From the NCBI GenBank assembly GCA_037447655.1, contig JBBHKE010002523.1:250001-277617 (forward strand): a stretch of 27,617 nt of DNA, written 5' to 3'. This document shows, one piece after another, positions 26,513-27,617 of this stretch (positions are counted from its first letter, which is position 1; each line of letters begins with the position of its first letter). The notes below the pieces were generated by a model. That model was not told the DNA's origin and ran no database searches. It worked only from the letters and a program-made list of their open reading frames with translations. The translations under genes and the position numbers were made by a program. Source of the DNA: Zygnema cylindricum (taxonomy: Eukaryota; Streptophyta; Zygnematophyceae; Zygnematales; Zygnemataceae).

Positions 26513-27313
26513 CTAATCATCTAACATTATCACTCCTCCTTCTACACTTCCATCACTTACTTTCTTCAAGTCCATGGGAGTGGTACAACTGTTTGCATTT
26601 TCCATCTGAAAATTTTCCAGCATATTTCCTATAGCCTCTTTCTGAGTAAGTCCGATGATCCTCTTCCCCCTATCTCTTTCCATTTGTATTCCCAAAATAT
26701 ATTTAGCCTCCCCTAAATCCTTCATGTCAAATATGCTTCCCAGATCTTTCTTAAGCCTATTAATCTTCTCCATAGACTTACTCAATACCAGCAAATCATC
26801 CACATAAATTGCAATAAAAATCACACCATTCTCATCCTCAAACATATAAATAGAATGGTCAGAACTGATCCGAATATACCCCAGACTTGTAAGAAACTCA
26901 TCAAGTTTCTTATTCCATTGTCTGGGGGCCTGCTTTAGTCCATATAAGGACTTTATAAGTCTGCAGACTTTGCTTTCCTCTCCTTCCTCTACAAAACCTT
27001 CTGGTTGCCGCATGAAGATTTCTTCCTCTAGTTCACCGTTGAGGAAGTTGGTTTTGATATCCATCTGATGAATTTCCATGTCTTCCGCTGCTGGTAGACT
27101 AAGGAGAATCCTTACTGATGGAAATCAAACTACCGCAGCAAAGGTCTCCACATAATCTATCCCCTCTTTTTGAGTGAACCCTTTTGCCACCATCCGAGCC
27201 TTCAATCTCTCAATGGTGTTATCTAGATTTAGTTTCAGTTTAAATACCCATTTACACCCAACGGGTTTTCTATCTGGTGGACAGTCCACCAGCTCCCAAG
27301 TATTTGCCTCCAT
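26513..27313 (-). pseudogene. Ty1/copia reverse transcriptase (element 4)
   Basis: Frames 27125-27313 ([20 protein letters not shown], ...[15 protein letters not shown]) and 26513-27079 ([46 protein letters not shown]) are in the same phase, separated by a TGA where relatives have CGA. The YVDD active site is intact. The end of the frame, in front of RNase H, has [20 protein letters not shown]. Confidence 0.92.
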
Positions 27314-27617
27314 GATTTAAGCCATCTCATCATTTATAGCCCTGACCCACCGTTCTTTCTCCAAACTGTCCATTGCCTCCGAGTATGACTGAGGCTCATC
27401 TGGATGAGAAAGCTTTGTTACCTTACAAGCAGCATGTTTTCCTTGATGCCTTTTGCTGCTCCTCCGTCCTCCTTGAAAGTCTGAAGCTGGAATGGAGGGA
27501 AGTCTTGGATTCCTCCGAACTATCTCACTAGGTCCCTTATCCATGGGAACCGGTTTTGACTCCTCTTCCTCTCTCTCCTCAAAGGGTGTAGGAATATGAG
27601 GAGATTTTGGTATATCT
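27314..27617 (-). pseudogene. Integrase-RT linker of copia element 4 (partial)
   Basis: A frame in phase with RT, separated by one TAA where relatives read TCA. It contains [20 protein letters not shown] and SHPDEPQSYSEAMDSLEKER, the charged stretch that joins integrase to RT in these copia elements (compare 13400-13640). It continues beyond the window. Confidence 0.85.

Larger units (their letters stand above)
24779..27617 (-). mobile_element. Ty1/copia element 4, 3' part (runs off the window)
   Basis: 3' LTR 24779-25775, polypurine tract, RNase H, RT and the integrase-RT linker on the minus strand. The 5' part lies beyond 27617, so its target duplication cannot be checked. It is closely related in protein sequence to element 2. 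Decay is mainly by single-base stops plus one 16-bp tandem duplication. Confidence 0.9.

Overview
This window is a stretch of eukaryotic, almost certainly streptophyte (plant or charophyte-grade alga), repeat-rich DNA. I see no host gene. Everything supportable is LTR-retrotransposon sequence, nested three levels deep and mostly decayed. The plant-lineage call rests on the copia/gypsy content, on primer-binding sites matching the anticodon arm of plant-type initiator tRNA-Met, and on a gypsy element carrying a cytosine-5 DNA methyltransferase domain. As I recall, that gypsy-methyltransferase combination is known from charophyte algae. The species is not determinable from sequence alone.

Layout. 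(1) 1-109: a gypsy gag-region fragment. (2) 110-7898, minus strand: a composite Ty1/copia structure. It has a truncated LTR, a gag remnant, a full LTR (1236-2282), a pol/gag body, and an LTR of a different subfamily (6704-7898). It is flanked by two overlapping copies of the same gypsy segment instead of a target-site duplication. (3) 7899-24778, plus strand: a Ty3/gypsy element ordered gag region, protease, DNA methyltransferase, reverse transcriptase, RNase H, integrase. (4) 11005-21647, minus strand: a complete but broken copia element inserted in the gypsy RT, with 888-891 bp LTRs and a perfect 5-bp duplication (CCCTC). (5) 14090-18519, plus strand: a 4,430-bp gag-only non-autonomous element inserted in the integrase of (4), with two 930-bp LTRs and an intact 601-codon ORF. 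(6) 24779-27617, minus strand: another copia element that cuts the gypsy 3' end and runs off the window.

The nesting gives a relative clock: gypsy is oldest, then the copia at 11005 (LTRs about 3% different), then the gag-only element (15 differences in 930 bp, about 1.6%). All copia-type elements share an unusual design. The PBS is a 14-15 nt match to the anticodon stem-loop (half-tRNA priming, as in Drosophila copia and yeast Ty5). It lies inside the gag reading frame, whose ATG is in the LTR. The LTRs also share features not explained by coding: a covarying U3 stem-loop with a conserved loop, a tRNA-like A/B-box segment, G-box motifs, and a hairpin just downstream of a TATA box.

The strongest candidates for something new are the methyltransferase-bearing gypsy element, the intact gag-only element with a novel basic C-terminus, and the conserved LTR structural elements.
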